Source: Streptomyces griseochromogenes
GTDB lineage: Bacteria > Actinomycetota > Actinomycetes > Streptomycetales > Streptomycetaceae
Direction: 5' to 3'
DNA: 64,000 nucleotides
NCBI RefSeq assembly: GCF_001542625.1
Contig: NZ_CP016279.1
Span: forward strand, 5,766,001 to 5,830,000
The translations under genes were made by a program, and so were the position numbers. The notes beneath the pieces are model-generated. The model saw only the letters and a program-made list of their open reading frames with translations. It did not search any database and was not told the DNA's origin. Shown piece after piece: positions 53,915 to 62,996 of the stretch; position 1 is the stretch's first letter; each line of letters begins with the position of its first letter.

Positions 53915-55302
53915 TGGGTATGAGCCGGTTCCTGGATCCCAGCCCTGCCGATCTGGTCATGGTCAAGGCTGAACGGCTCGCGGACCATCCGGACGCCAAC
54001 TCGACGGTCGGGGCGGTGCTGCACCTGACCGGCGCCGTGCCCGCTCTGGCCGCTCTGCGCGAGCACGTAACCGCGCGCCTTGCCGGCCTTCCCTGTTTGA
54101 GGCATGTCCTGACCGGCGACGGGCCGACGGCACGGTGGATGCCTGCCGTCCCGGACATGGCCCGGCATGTTCGCGATCAGCAGGTGGCCGGTGAGCCGGA
54201 GGCTCTTGAGGCAGCGGTGCGGCTCCTCCTGCGAGAGCCTTGGACCGAGGGGGCCCCGTCCTGGCGCATGATCCTCCTGCACGGTCACGCGCCCGACGGG
54301 TTCGCTCTGCTGTATCTCACCCATCATGCCGTCCAGGACGGCGCCAACGTCGTCACGGTCCTGGAGGCGCTGTTCGGGCCGCGGCTGCTGCCGGGACAGT
54401 TCTCAGTGCTCACCCGGGACGTCTCCCCAACCCCTCGGCCCCGCCTTCACCAAGCCCTGCGCAGCACCGTGACCCTGCTGCGCCACGCGCGCCAGCACCA
54501 CTTGTGGCAGTCCGCCTCGCATCCGCTGTCCAGCCGCCGTCACACGCTGTGGGCCCAGGTGCCCTCCGCTGCCTTGCGCACCGCGGCCCGCGTCGGCGGA
54601 GCCAGCACCAACGACGTCTATCTCACCGCCGTGGTGCACGCGATCACCCAGTGGGCCGAAGAGGCTTGGCCCCGCGCCGCCGACGTGTCGGTTCCCGTGA
54701 TGGTTCCCGTCAACCTGCGCACGCCCGACGAAACAGCGGCACCCGGCAACCGGCTGTTCCTCACCCGGATCGACCTGCCCGGCGGCACCATGCCTGTGGG
54801 CCGACGGCTGGAGCGCACGCGGGCCGTCACCCCTGCCCTGAAGTCCGCCGGACACAAGGCGGTGCTCCGAGCGGCTCTCACCCGCCTTCCCTGGTGGCTG
54901 TTCCAGCGACTTGTGGCCGCGAGTACCGTCCCGGGTCGGCTTACCGTCTGCGCCTCGTATGTCGTGGTGCGTCAGCGTCTGCACTACGGCGAGGCGGCAG
55001 TGCACCACATCGCCCCCATCATCTGCTGCCCGCCTGGCGTCCCCATGGCCGCTGTGGCGGTCAGTTACGGGGACACGACCAGCGCATGCTTCCGTATCGA
55101 CCAAGCCCTCCCTGCCGCCGACAGCCTTCCCGCGCACTGGCGCCAGGCACTGGCGGACCTGGCGGCCACAGCCCCTCCAACCCCGGGTTCCGATCCCGCG
55201 CCCGCGGGACGCACACCGGCCGAACCTGCCACGCCTGCCGTGCGCGCGCTGGTCACATGGCTCGCTCGACGCTCCACAGCGGCAGGTGCTCGAAGAAGGT
55301 GA
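53914..55302 (+). CDS. WS/DGAT-like acyltransferase (wax ester synthase family)
   Basis: A 462-residue protein from ATG 53914. It has the condensation-type fold of wax ester synthase/diacylglycerol acyltransferases with the catalytic motif HHAVQDG (residues 137-143, HHxxxDG) in ALLYLTHHAVQDGANVVTVL. Other family-like segments are SRFLDPSPADLVMVKAERLA (N-terminus), STNDVYLTAVVHAITQWAEE (the ND motif region), MVPVNLRTPDETAAPGNRLF and CASYVVVRQRLHYGEAAVHH. It would transfer an acyl group from acyl-CoA to an alcohol. In this cluster a prenyl alcohol is the natural candidate. Its 3' end overlaps the opposing prenyl synthase gene by 50 bases. Confidence 0.87.
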   Translation: MGMSRFLDPSPADLVMVKAERLADHPDANSTVGAVLHLTGAVPALAALREHVTARLAGLPCLRHVLTGDGPTARWMPAVPDMARHVRDQQVAGEPEALEAAVRLLLREPWTEGAPSWRMILLHGHAPDGFALLYLTHHAVQDGANVVTVLEALFGPRLLPGQFSVLTRDVSPTPRPRLHQALRSTVTLLRHARQHHLWQSASHPLSSRRHTLWAQVPSAALRTAARVGGASTNDVYLTAVVHAITQWAEEAWPRAADVSVPVMVPVNLRTPDETAAPGNRLFLTRIDLPGGTMPVGRRLERTRAVTPALKSAGHKAVLRAALTRLPWWLFQRLVAASTVPGRLTVCASYVVVRQRLHYGEAAVHHIAPIICCPPGVPMAAVAVSYGDTTSACFRIDQALPAADSLPAHWRQALADLAATAPPTPGSDPAPAGRTPAEPATPAVRALVTWLARRSTAAGARRR

Positions 55303-56323
55303 CCGCCTCCTCACGCCACCGTGACCGCCAGCCGGCGGCCACCGCGGAAGCCTGCTCGGCATAGCGCCGCATGTCCGCCTGCATCCTGACCGTCACACCA
55401 CGGTTCTCCCCGATCTCCCGGACGGCGGCGACGGTTTCCGGCGTGCAAGACCGGTCACCGAGCGCGGCCCGCACCGCCACACGCTCGGTGTCTGAGACGG
55501 CGGACAGCAGGGCGCTGACGGTGTAGCTGTGCTTCCCGTCGCGGATGTCGGTGCCGGTCGGCTTGCCCATGATGGCCGCGTCCCCGAACAGGTCCAGATA
55601 GTCATCGCGCATCTGCCCGCAGATCCCCACCAGCCGCGCGTAGTCGCGCAGCTCCTGCATGAAGAGGTCCGGTCGCTCACCCGCGGCCAGGAGTCCGAGC
55701 TGCATGGGCGCGAGGATCGAGTAGCGGGCGGACTTGTAGTCGGCCACGCAGTGCAAGATCTCCTCGCCTGCGGTGGCGGTGAAATCGCGTTCCAGGTCGA
55801 TGATCTGGCCCACGAACGTGTCGGCCGCCGCCCGTGTCTGCACCTCGACCATGGCCTGCCGCACCGCGGCAGGCAGCTGCGCATCCAGCAGTACCCGCAG
55901 GGACAGGGCGAGTGCGAGGTCGCCCGCGAGCACGGTGAGCCCAAGTGCCGTCTGCGGGTGGCCGGGGAACCGTTCACGGTAGGCGTAGCAGGTGGAAGGG
56001 CCGCCGCGGCGGGTGGGGCTGTCGTCGATGAGGTCGTCGTGCACAAGGCCGTGGGTCTGCAGCAGCTCGATGCTCAGCGCCGCGGCATCCAGTCCTTCGA
56101 CCGGCTCGGCAGTTACCAGACGAGCTGCCTCATGCAGCAGAACGACCCGCATCCGCTTGCCGCCCCGCAAGGACAATTCCCGCAGCAACTGCACGCACTC
56201 CGGCGTGAAACGGCTGAACGACGGCGCATCGACCCCGGCGCTCAACGTGTCGAAATACTCCTCGAAGAGCGTGTTGAACCGGCGCTCGTACCCGGCGACA
56301 CGATCGAGAACCTGCTGGGTCAT
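55253..56323 (-). CDS. Polyprenyl (isoprenyl) diphosphate synthase 1
   Basis: A 356-residue trans-prenyltransferase; ATG 56323 is chosen for the AGGAAG site. It has GGKRMR (residues 54-59) for IPP binding, the first Asp-rich motif HDDLIDD (95-101) and the second DDYLDLF (240-246), so all catalytic residues are present. KPTGTDIRDGKHSYTVSALL is also conserved. It condenses IPP onto an allylic diphosphate; chain length cannot be fixed by eye. It is expressed toward the acyltransferase (convergent) and lies downstream of prenyl synthase 2, so the two synthases form a leftward unit. Confidence 0.93.
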   Translation of the reverse strand: MTQQVLDRVAGYERRFNTLFEEYFDTLSAGVDAPSFSRFTPECVQLLRELSLRGGKRMRVVLLHEAARLVTAEPVEGLDAAALSIELLQTHGLVHDDLIDDSPTRRGGPSTCYAYRERFPGHPQTALGLTVLAGDLALALSLRVLLDAQLPAAVRQAMVEVQTRAAADTFVGQIIDLERDFTATAGEEILHCVADYKSARYSILAPMQLGLLAAGERPDLFMQELRDYARLVGICGQMRDDYLDLFGDAAIMGKPTGTDIRDGKHSYTVSALLSAVSDTERVAVRAALGDRSCTPETVAAVREIGENRGVTVRMQADMRRYAEQASAVAAGWRSRWREEAVTFFEHLPLWSVERAM

Positions 56324-56407
56324 GACGAGTACTTCCTGCTCAGGGTTGGGTGACACAGCTGTAGACGCACGTCGGTGAGGACTGGTGCCCAGGCGCCCGG
56401 CGCGATG

Positions 56408-57484
56408 TCAGGAGGTGTACCGGGTTGCGGTGACCGCCAGGCCGCGCAGAGCGTGGTCCGCGGCCTGCGGGAAGCCAGCCCCGTCCAGGACCTGCAGCAC
56501 TTGATTGTAGCGGGCAGCGATCATCCGCTCAGTGTGCTCCCGTGCCCCGGTGTCCTGCAGGATCGTCCGTACGTCGGCCGCTTCGCGCTCCCCCAGGTCG
56601 GGCCGGCCCACGAGGTGATGGAGCCGCTCCCGCTGGACTTCGTCGCCGCGCTGCAGACCCAGCGCCAGCAGAACAGTCCGCTTGCCCTCCCGGAGATCGC
56701 TCAGACCCGGCGCGCACGCGCCGCCCGGACTGCCGAACACGTCCAGCAGATCATCCCGCAGTTGGAACGCCTCACCCAGCGGCAGGCCCAGCCGTGTGAA
56801 GACATCCATCGTGGCCTCACCGGCCCCGGCCACAGCCGCCCCCAGTTGAAGAGGCCGCTCGATGGTCGCGGTGGCGGTCTTGTAGTGGATGATCCGCAAG
56901 GCTGCCTCGACGTCGTCAGCGCCACGGCCGGTACCCATCACATCCAGGTACTGGCCGTACATCACCTCTTCCAGCATCGCGTCAAACAGCCCATGCACCA
57001 GCCGCTGCCGCCCCGGCTCCAACCGAGCGGTATGCAGTAACTCCTGTGCCCACATCAACGCGAGGTTCCCCACCAGCAGCGCGCCGCCCGCACCCAGCCG
57101 CTCAGCCCGCTCGTCCTCCCCCAGCCGGGCACGCATCACGCGGTGGACCGCGGGACGGCCCCGGCGGCTGGCCGAGTCGTCCATGATGTCGTCGTGGATG
57201 AGGGCAAAGGCCACGAACAGCTCCAACGACGCCGCCACACGCACCGCCGACGTCGCATCCCCGTCTCCGCCTGCAGCATGCCAGCCCACCACACACAGCA
57301 ACGCCCGGATCCGCTTCCCGCCGGCTGCCAAGAAGTCCCGCACGGTCTGCACCACCTCTGGCGGATGCCCCCGGTCCGCCGCCGCGCGGGTCTTTTCGGC
57401 AAGGAAATCCTCAAGCGCTGCATCTACCTGGCGCTGCACCGCGCGCAGATCGATCGCTTGCGCGTCGACCACACCCGAAGTCAC
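56408..57484 (-). CDS. Polyprenyl (isoprenyl) diphosphate synthase 2
   Basis: A 358-residue trans-prenyltransferase from GTG 57484. GGKRIR (55-60) and the first Asp-rich motif HDDIMDD (97-103) are intact, as is the second motif RDDLLDVF (243-250). Other family signatures are GNLALMWAQELLHTA and DLREGKRTVLLALGLQRGDE. It differs clearly from synthase 1 (both Asp motifs and spacing), so the pair may make products of different length or act in sequence. It is 84 bases upstream of synthase 1 and transcribed in the same direction. Confidence 0.93.
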   Translation of the reverse strand: MTSGVVDAQAIDLRAVQRQVDAALEDFLAEKTRAAADRGHPPEVVQTVRDFLAAGGKRIRALLCVVGWHAAGGDGDATSAVRVAASLELFVAFALIHDDIMDDSASRRGRPAVHRVMRARLGEDERAERLGAGGALLVGNLALMWAQELLHTARLEPGRQRLVHGLFDAMLEEVMYGQYLDVMGTGRGADDVEAALRIIHYKTATATIERPLQLGAAVAGAGEATMDVFTRLGLPLGEAFQLRDDLLDVFGSPGGACAPGLSDLREGKRTVLLALGLQRGDEVQRERLHHLVGRPDLGEREAADVRTILQDTGAREHTERMIAARYNQVLQVLDGAGFPQAADHALRGLAVTATRYTS

Positions 57485-57805
57485 CGATTCACCACTCCCA
57501 ACCGGGCAGAGTCAACCCCCACCGGGACGGAGGAAGGTGATCGTAGGGGCTGCGCCCTGCGTCAGGGCTCTGCCTACAACCAGGGCTGTTGGCCAGCCGT
57601 GTCACCCACTTGGTCTGCATGATCCATCCAACGACCCAGACCGCTCAAGAACACGCGCCCAGGCCCCCCGGTTACAGACACCATGTGGACTTTCCCGAAG
57701 CCCGGGACAAGACGCGAACCAGGCGAGGGGTACATCGCCCCGATCGTCCACCGCCGACTTCGATCACCCCGCGGTCTCGACTACGACCCAGGTGACGTGG
57801 TCGAC
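57485..57805. other. Intergenic region without supported gene
   Basis: Upstream region of prenyl synthase 2 and downstream region of a small minus-strand frame. No operator-like repeat was noticed. Confidence 0.4.
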
Positions 57806-58042
57806 CTACTCGGTCCCAGCTTCGAGGTCGCGGGCCCACTCGGACGGCACACCTGCCCGCGGGTAGCGCAGGGGTTTCGGCGCCAGCCTTTGGCAGTCCT
57901 CGCTCCACACCGGCGCGAGCTCCGCCATCATCAGCAACAGATGTTCCCGCTCGATCAAGCTTTTCGAGACTGGTACCTCATCGGGCAACACCAAGAGAAT
58001 CCCATAACCCGTCGAGTATTTGGTGGTGCGGGCCCAGAACAA
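57806..58042 (-). CDS. Small hypothetical protein or remnant
   Basis: A 78-residue frame reading KYSTGYGILLVLPDEVPVSK, SLIEREHLLLMMAELAPVWS, then QRLAPKPLRYPRAGVPSEWA. It looks protein-like with helical, hydrophobic patterning, but no family was recognised. It lies directly downstream of the WD40 gene end and could be the C-terminal part of a longer lost gene. Confidence 0.35.
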   Translation of the reverse strand: MFWARTTKYSTGYGILLVLPDEVPVSKSLIEREHLLLMMAELAPVWSEDCQRLAPKPLRYPRAGVPSEWARDLEAGTE

Positions 58043-58405
58043 CGGCCAAACGAGTTGGTCGCGAACGACTCGCCCGTGGTCGACGAGCGAGTCCCTGCGT
58101 TCCGCGATCTGAGCCGCCGGCAGTTACGTTCGCCAGTCGGCAGCTGACAGGCCATCGCCGACTTTTCGACACACTTCGGTGGCGATCCGACGTGTGTCGA
58201 GCTCGTACCGGAGCAGTGACATGTGTGCAGCCGAAGCGTACAAATTGTGGTCATCGCTGCTGAATGCCAGTGCCATAAGCGCGCCGCCCGGATCGGAGAC
58301 TGCTGCTCCGATCCGCCGTCGGGATGCCACGTCCCACAGGTATATCGATCCGTCGCCTGTCCCGATGGCCAAGGTCGCGCCGTCATGAGAGATGGCCAGG
58401 GCTAA

Positions 58406-59290
58406 GAGGTCCTAACAGAAGTGGTTGATCATGTGACTTTTGGCCTGCCCGCTCGTTGGTCTGGTCGTGGGGAAACGTCAGTCGCGGCCGTGGATCGTGT
58501 CGGATGAACTGTGGGCCCTGATCGAGCCGTTGCTGCCCAAGCCGGGGCCGAAGCCGGTCGAGGGACGGCCGAGGGTGCCGGACCGGCAGGCGTTGTGCGG
58601 AATCCTGTTCGTGCTGCATACCGGCATCCAGTGGGAGTACCTGCCCCAGGAGCTGGGCTTCGGTTCGGGCATGACCTGCTGGCGGCGGCTGGCCGCGTGG
58701 AACGAGGCCGGGATGTGGGACCAGTTGCATATGCTGCTGTTAAAGAAGCTGCGGTCGGCGAAGAAGCTGGACTGGTCCCGGGCGGTGATCGACTCCTCCC
58801 ATGTGCGGGCGGCCCGCAGGGGCCCAAAAGCGGTCCCAGCCCGGTCGATCGCGCACGGCCGGGCAGCAAGCACCACGTCGTCACCGACGCCCAGGGCATC
58901 CCGCTCGCGGTGTCGCTGACCGGCGGCAACCACAACGACGTCACTCAACTCCTGCCCCTGCTCGACAAGGTCCCCCCTGTCGCCGGGGTTGTCGGCCGGC
59001 CCCGGCACCGGCCCGACGCACTTCTCGCCGACCGCGGTTACGACCACGACAAGTACCGGCGCCTGCTGTGGCAGCGCGGCATCCGTCCCGTGATCGCGAG
59101 GCGAGGCGAGCCACACGGCTCCGGCCTGGGCATCTTCCGATACGTCGTCGAACGGACGATCGCCTGGCAGCACGGCTTCCGCCGCCTGCGCATCCGGTGG
59201 GAGCGACGGGACAACATCCATGAAGCCTTCCTCGGGCTCGCTACATGTCTCATCACCTACCGACACGTCCACCGCCTTTGTTAGGACCTC
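58406..59290 (+). mobile_element. IS5-family insertion sequence A (885 bp), apparently complete
   Basis: The ends are inverted repeats GAGGTCCTAACAGAAGTGG (left) and, on the opposite strand, GAGGTCCTAACAAAGGCGG (right), 12 bases perfect then imperfect. It is flanked by the direct repeat TAA (58403-58405 and 59291-59293) from the 3-base target duplication expected for this family. The transposase is intact through one -1 frameshift. Confidence 0.88.
58467..59284 (+). CDS. IS5-family DDE transposase of IS A (two frames, -1 frameshift)
   Basis: The first frame from GTG 58467 encodes the N-terminal DUF4096-type domain and first catalytic Asp (WIVSDELWALIEPLLPKP, LDWSRAVIDSSHVRAARRGP). The second carries the rest (GSKHHVVTDAQGIPLAVSLT, RPDALLADRGYDHDKYRRLL, LGIFRYVVERTIAWQHGFRR with the DDE Glu). 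A slip of -1 at CCAAAAG (A run 58826-58829) joins them as ARRGPKSGPSPVDR, giving 272 residues. All catalytic residues are present, so the element may be active. Confidence 0.88.
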
Positions 59291-59293
59291 TAA

Positions 59294-60146
59294 GAAGTCA
59301 TCTCATTTGGTGAGTCTGCGGTAGCAGATGAGGGTGCAGGCGATGCTGGTGAAGGCCAGGAAGTGTTCGGCTTTGCGTTCGTAGCGGCGGTGGAGGCGGC
59401 GGCATCCGGCGAGCCAGGCCATGGTGCGTTCGATCGTCCAGCGGTGGCGGCCCAGCCGTGTGGAGGGCTCGATGCCTTTGCGGGCGATGCGATGTCGGAT
59501 GCCGCGGCTGCGTAACCATCGGCGCAGGTGGTTGTAGTCGTAGCCTTTGTCGCCGTGGAGTTTGGCGGGCCGTCGTCGGCGCGGTCCGCGCCGGGAGCGA
59601 ATGGGTGGGATGCCTCGCACGAGCGGTTCGAGGGCCTGGCTGTCGTGCAGGTTGGCACCGGATATCCCGACGGACAGGGGCAGCCCGGTACGCTCGGTGA
59701 TCAAGTGGATCTTTGAACCGTACTTGCCACGATCCACCGGATTCGGACCTGTCAGGTCCCCTTTTTCAGGGCTCGCATGTTCACCGAGTCGATCGCGCAG
59801 CGAGACCAGTCCAGTTCACCGCGAGAGCCGAGTTCGTCGAGGACCAGGCGATGGAGCTTCGCCCACACCCGGGCCTTCGACCACTCGGCGAAGCGCCGGT
59901 GAGCCGTGGGCCCTGAAAGCCCGAACGAGGCGGACGGCAGTTGCTGCCACGTGCAGCCCGACGTGGCCACGAACACGATCGCAGCCAACACCTCCCGGTC
60001 GCCGTGCCGGCGCCGGCCACCACCCTGAGGCCGACTCGGCGCCTCCGGAACCACTCGCTGGAACAACTCCCACAGCTCATCCGGCACAAGCCGCTCAACG
60101 ATCCCCACATCTGGAGCCTATCGAACACCCCAAATGAGATGACCTC
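59294..60146 (-). mobile_element. IS5-family insertion sequence B (853 bp), apparently complete
   Basis: The ends are near-perfect inverted repeats: GAAGTCATCTCATTTGG at the left and GAGGTCATCTCATTTGG read inward from the right. It is flanked by TAA on both sides (59291-59293 and 60147-60149), and the left TAA is shared with IS A. It differs from IS A in sequence and transcription direction, so it is an independent insertion next to it. Confidence 0.88.
59303..60108 (-). CDS. IS5-family DDE transposase of IS B (two frames, -1 frameshift)
   Basis: The first frame (60108-59752) encodes MGIVERLVPDELWELFQRVV and ELDWSRCAIDSVNMRALKKG. The second (to 59303) encodes DRGKYGSKIHLITERTGLPL, KLHGDKGYDYNHLRRWLRSR and HRWTIERTMAWLAGCRRLHR with the catalytic Glu. 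A -1 slip at AAAAAGGGG (A run 59766-59762) links them as ALKKGDLTGPNPVDRGKYGS, giving 268 residues. This is the classical frameshift arrangement of several IS5 groups, and the enzyme looks complete. Confidence 0.88.
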
Positions 60147-60911
60147 TAAGTGCCCGCCTGTCCTGTCGTCGTCTGTCAATAGCGTGTCAGCGGAGTCTAC
60201 GGGGAGTTCACCCAACCGTCGCCGGGCATGGCCGCCCCAAAGGCCCACCCATCCGGAGCCGTCGCCCGTTGCCGCGAGGTAGCTGCCGTCGGGGCTGAAA
60301 GCTACATCAGCGGCCTGATACTGAGCGAGCGGGGTATGCCGTACCTTGCGAGAGGACAGGTCAGCCAATTCACCGTCGTTCGTCACAAGGAGATGGCCAT
60401 CGTCACGAAGGGCGACCATCCGGGCTGAAGGCAGCGCTGAGTGTGACTGGTCGAGGGCATGGCCCAGCGAGACGGATTCCACCACCGGCTTGGTACCGTC
60501 GCCGTACCGGAGTATTCGTTCCTTGAGATCGAGCCGAATGTTCGCGTGGCTCTGGTTGACCAGCGACATCCGAAATACAGGGTCTTCTGGACTGTCCAGC
60601 CGCCATAGCAAAGGATATTACTTCCGTCGCCTGCCGCCAGGAATTGCCCATCCTGGCTGAACTCCGGCCAACCCAGGTGGGGATGTTTGATGGCAGCCAG
60701 TTCATGTCCCGAATCAATTTCCCAAATGTGCACCATGCCGGATGTGGTGACGGCGTGTTTATGACTATCGGGAGTGAACGTGACAGAGCCTGACGGTCAG
60801 AGTTGGAGGTGGCGCCACTCCGAGGCTGCGCAGGCGGCCGAACAGACCCTGAGTGGCGCACCAGCCAACCCCACCTGCCGAGGAGTCACCGCTTGATGCG
60901 GGGATCAGAAC

Positions 60912-61472
60912 CTAAAGGATGTCGTAGTAGCTGTAGCAGGTGAAGACCAAGCCCGCCGTGATGTGGGCATTGGAGGCGCTGCCGGGTTTCACCGCACCAC
61001 TGGAGAGCGAGGAGTGGGCGATCTTCACCGAGGACGAGTGCCACTTCGTCCCATGCAGGTAGTTCGAGTAGCAGTACTTGCCGCTCGTAGTGGTGTACCA
61101 GCCGTAACACCACTTTCCGCCACTGGCAGGGACGCAGGCCTCCGAGTCCGGCCTGACGGAGCCCGCCGAAGTGTCCATCTCGATCTTCACCACGCCCCAT
61201 TCAGAGGGGTTACCCAGCTCTGCGGGCGGCTTCGTCCCGTCACTGCGCTTATGGGTGGCGACCTGACCGACCTCGGAACCGTCCGCGGCGACGACAGTGC
61301 CGTCCGCGGCAACGGGCGCAGCCTGAGGGCCGTTTACGGCGGTCGGCGTAGCGAGCCTCCCCATGTAGGTGACCGCCTGGGCGGAGCCCACTCCCGCGGT
61401 GAGGGCGAGGCCGGCGGCGGCACCCAGCGCGACAGCCGCCCTGGCGACGGTGCTGTGCGTCGTGCGTTTCAT
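60912..61472 (-). CDS. Lactococcin 972-like bacteriocin precursor
   Basis: A 186-residue secreted protein; ATG 61472 (MKRTTHSTVARAAVALGAAA) is chosen and gives a signal peptide ending GSAQA. The C-terminal 70 residues match the lactococcin 972 family pattern: SEWGVVKIEMDTSAG, then GGKWCYGWYTTTSGKYCYSN, then YLHGTKWHSSSVKIAHSSLS and TAGLVFTCYSYYDIL. The hallmark is the aromatic, serine-rich 'YSNY.H..K.H.SSVK' core. The family acts on cell wall synthesis in lactococci. The usual companions (multi-helix immunity protein and ABC ATPase) are not adjacent, so it is an orphan. Two extra cysteine pairs suggest disulfides. Confidence 0.8.
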   Translation of the reverse strand: MKRTTHSTVARAAVALGAAAGLALTAGVGSAQAVTYMGRLATPTAVNGPQAAPVAADGTVVAADGSEVGQVATHKRSDGTKPPAELGNPSEWGVVKIEMDTSAGSVRPDSEACVPASGGKWCYGWYTTTSGKYCYSNYLHGTKWHSSSVKIAHSSLSSGAVKPGSASNAHITAGLVFTCYSYYDIL

Positions 61473-62009
61473 CTTGTATCCCCGTTCTCCTTTGGTGGCT
61501 GGTGCTGTCATCCGCGAAGCACCGGCCCTAGTGCGCGTTGCTGTGCGTCAAGGCCGAAGCGGTCCCGCCGTGATCACGTCGCGCAAAGCGGACGCCGCGC
61601 TCGACGAAACCTTTCGGTCGAAACTCGCATGAGTGAAGGATTCCAGAATCGCGCCGAGGGGTCATTAGCAATCGGTCCACACTCCCCTTAGCAATGAGTG
61701 GACTTCCAACTGCTCATTGCCTGGCGCGGGCGCCCCCTCGACGAACTCATTCCATTTCGGCTGCCGCCCGTTGGCGCGTAGATGACAGCGGCGGAAGTCC
61801 TGAATTTCCCCTGGTTATTTGGCGAGAAGTTCTGAAAATGGTGGGAAACCACCGGACGGCACTGTGTGCGCTTCACTCATCTGGAATGTCGATCGCCCGA
61901 CGCTGTCCGGGCGATATGGCCGACCGCCTCCGGTCGACTGCCCTCCACCAAGCCGGAACGCGGGCGGTGAGTCGTGAGCGCTGAGTACACGACTGCGATG
62001 GCAATGAAC
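61473..62009. other. AT-richer intergenic region without supported gene
   Basis: Base composition drops between about 61640 and 61880. Two TTAGCAAT copies occur at 61668-61675 and 61689-61696. No gene or clear operator was found; it separates the bacteriocin from an AraC regulator. Confidence 0.4.
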
Positions 62010-62996
62010 TCAGGCGCGACCGTGGAGAGCTTGGTGCCGGTGGTCCTTGGGCGTGGTGCCGTAGGCAGCACGGTACGCGCGGCTGAAGTCGGCGGCGCGG
62101 GGGAATCCCCAGCGGGCGGCGATGGCGTGGATGGGGATGTCCTGGTGGGCCGGGTCGGCGAGGTCGCAGCGGGCCGCCTCCAGGCGCAGGCGGCGGATCC
62201 ATGCGGCGACTGTGGCGTCTTCGTCCTGGAAGAGGCGGTGCAGGTAGCTGGTGGAGATGTGGTGTGCGGCGGCGATACTGCTGGGGGTGAGGTGCGGGTC
62301 GTGCAGGTGCTCTCGGATGAACGCCTGGAGGCGCAAGGTGAGGGCCCGTCGGCGGGTCTCCGGGGGCAAGCAGTCGTCGGCTTCGAGCAGATGGGCGAAG
62401 AGCGCGGCGACCAGAGGGGTCACGACGGTGGCCAGCCGCGGCCGGTCGGAGGGCTGGTACGCGGCCGGGTCCGCGATCAGCCGGGTGAGGAACTGTGCCA
62501 GCAGGGCGCCCATGCCGTCCCGGGCCGACACCCGCGCGCCGACGATCCGGCCGGCCATGTCGCGAGGTAGCGGCAGCAGGGCTTTGGGAACCTCCAGCGC
62601 CACGGTCTGGACCGGATCCCCGGTGCTGTAGACGTCGTTCGGCAGCGAGGACGAGTTGATGAACACGTCGTACGGCTTGTACTCGGTCTCCCGGTGCCGC
62701 CACACGCCCGCCCCGCTCCCGCGTACGACGAGCGACAGGTGGTACGTCTCGGGGTCGGACTGCCGGATCAGCTTCGGCGTGCGCCGGAACACCAGCGGCT
62801 GGAACGTGGCAGACCACACGGTGACAGCGCCGAGGCCCAGCACGCGCTGGGAGGCCCGGAAGTCGTCGACGTGGTCGCTGCGCAGCTCCATCGGCGCATG
62901 GGTACGGCCCAACAGCTCGGTCCAGTAATCGAACCGATCCGCCGCGGGCACATCCTCGCTCCGGAACACCATCTCGTCCGACAACAGTCGATTCAC
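62010..62996 (-). CDS. AraC-family transcriptional regulator
   Basis: A 328-residue protein with an N-terminal cupin-like sensory domain of the AraC_binding_2 type (ADRFDYWTELLGRTHAPMEL, KLIRQSDPETYHLSLVVRGS). The C-terminal AraC domain has two helix-turn-helices: LTPSSIAAAHHISTSYLHRL then FQDEDATVAAWIRRLRLEAA, and IHAIAARWGFPRAADFSRAY with the final YGTTPKDHRHQ. It is complete and not obviously linked to a neighbour except the bacteriocin and the IS remnants. Confidence 0.92.
   Translation of the reverse strand: MNRLLSDEMVFRSEDVPAADRFDYWTELLGRTHAPMELRSDHVDDFRASQRVLGLGAVTVWSATFQPLVFRRTPKLIRQSDPETYHLSLVVRGSGAGVWRHRETEYKPYDVFINSSSLPNDVYSTGDPVQTVALEVPKALLPLPRDMAGRIVGARVSARDGMGALLAQFLTRLIADPAAYQPSDRPRLATVVTPLVAALFAHLLEADDCLPPETRRRALTLRLQAFIREHLHDPHLTPSSIAAAHHISTSYLHRLFQDEDATVAAWIRRLRLEAARCDLADPAHQDIPIHAIAARWGFPRAADFSRAYRAAYGTTPKDHRHQALHGRA

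Larger units (their letters stand above)
58124..60795 (-). pseudogene. WD40 repeat protein gene interrupted by two insertion sequences
   Basis: Reading leftward, the 5' part (60795-60147) gives TSGMVHIWEIDSGHELAAIK, FSQDGQFLAAGDGSNI, a frameshift near 60610, then PLAQYQAADVAFSPDGSYLA and GWVGLWGGHARRRLGELPVD, ending RTGGHL. The 3' part (58405-58124) resumes with ALAISHDGATLAIGTGDGSI, YLWDVASRRRIGAAVSDPGG and VCRKVGDGLSAADWRT. Removing both IS elements and the extra TAA copies restores the frame exactly as RTGGHLALAISHDG. The repeats resemble the C-terminal WD40 sensor of actinobacterial NTPase/WD40 proteins. The 5' end is also truncated near 60795, so the effector half is lost. Confidence 0.85.

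Noticed and set aside
51694..57484. Carotenoid or standard terpene cluster
   Set aside because: No phytoene/squalene synthase, desaturase or terpene cyclase is present beside the prenyl synthases.
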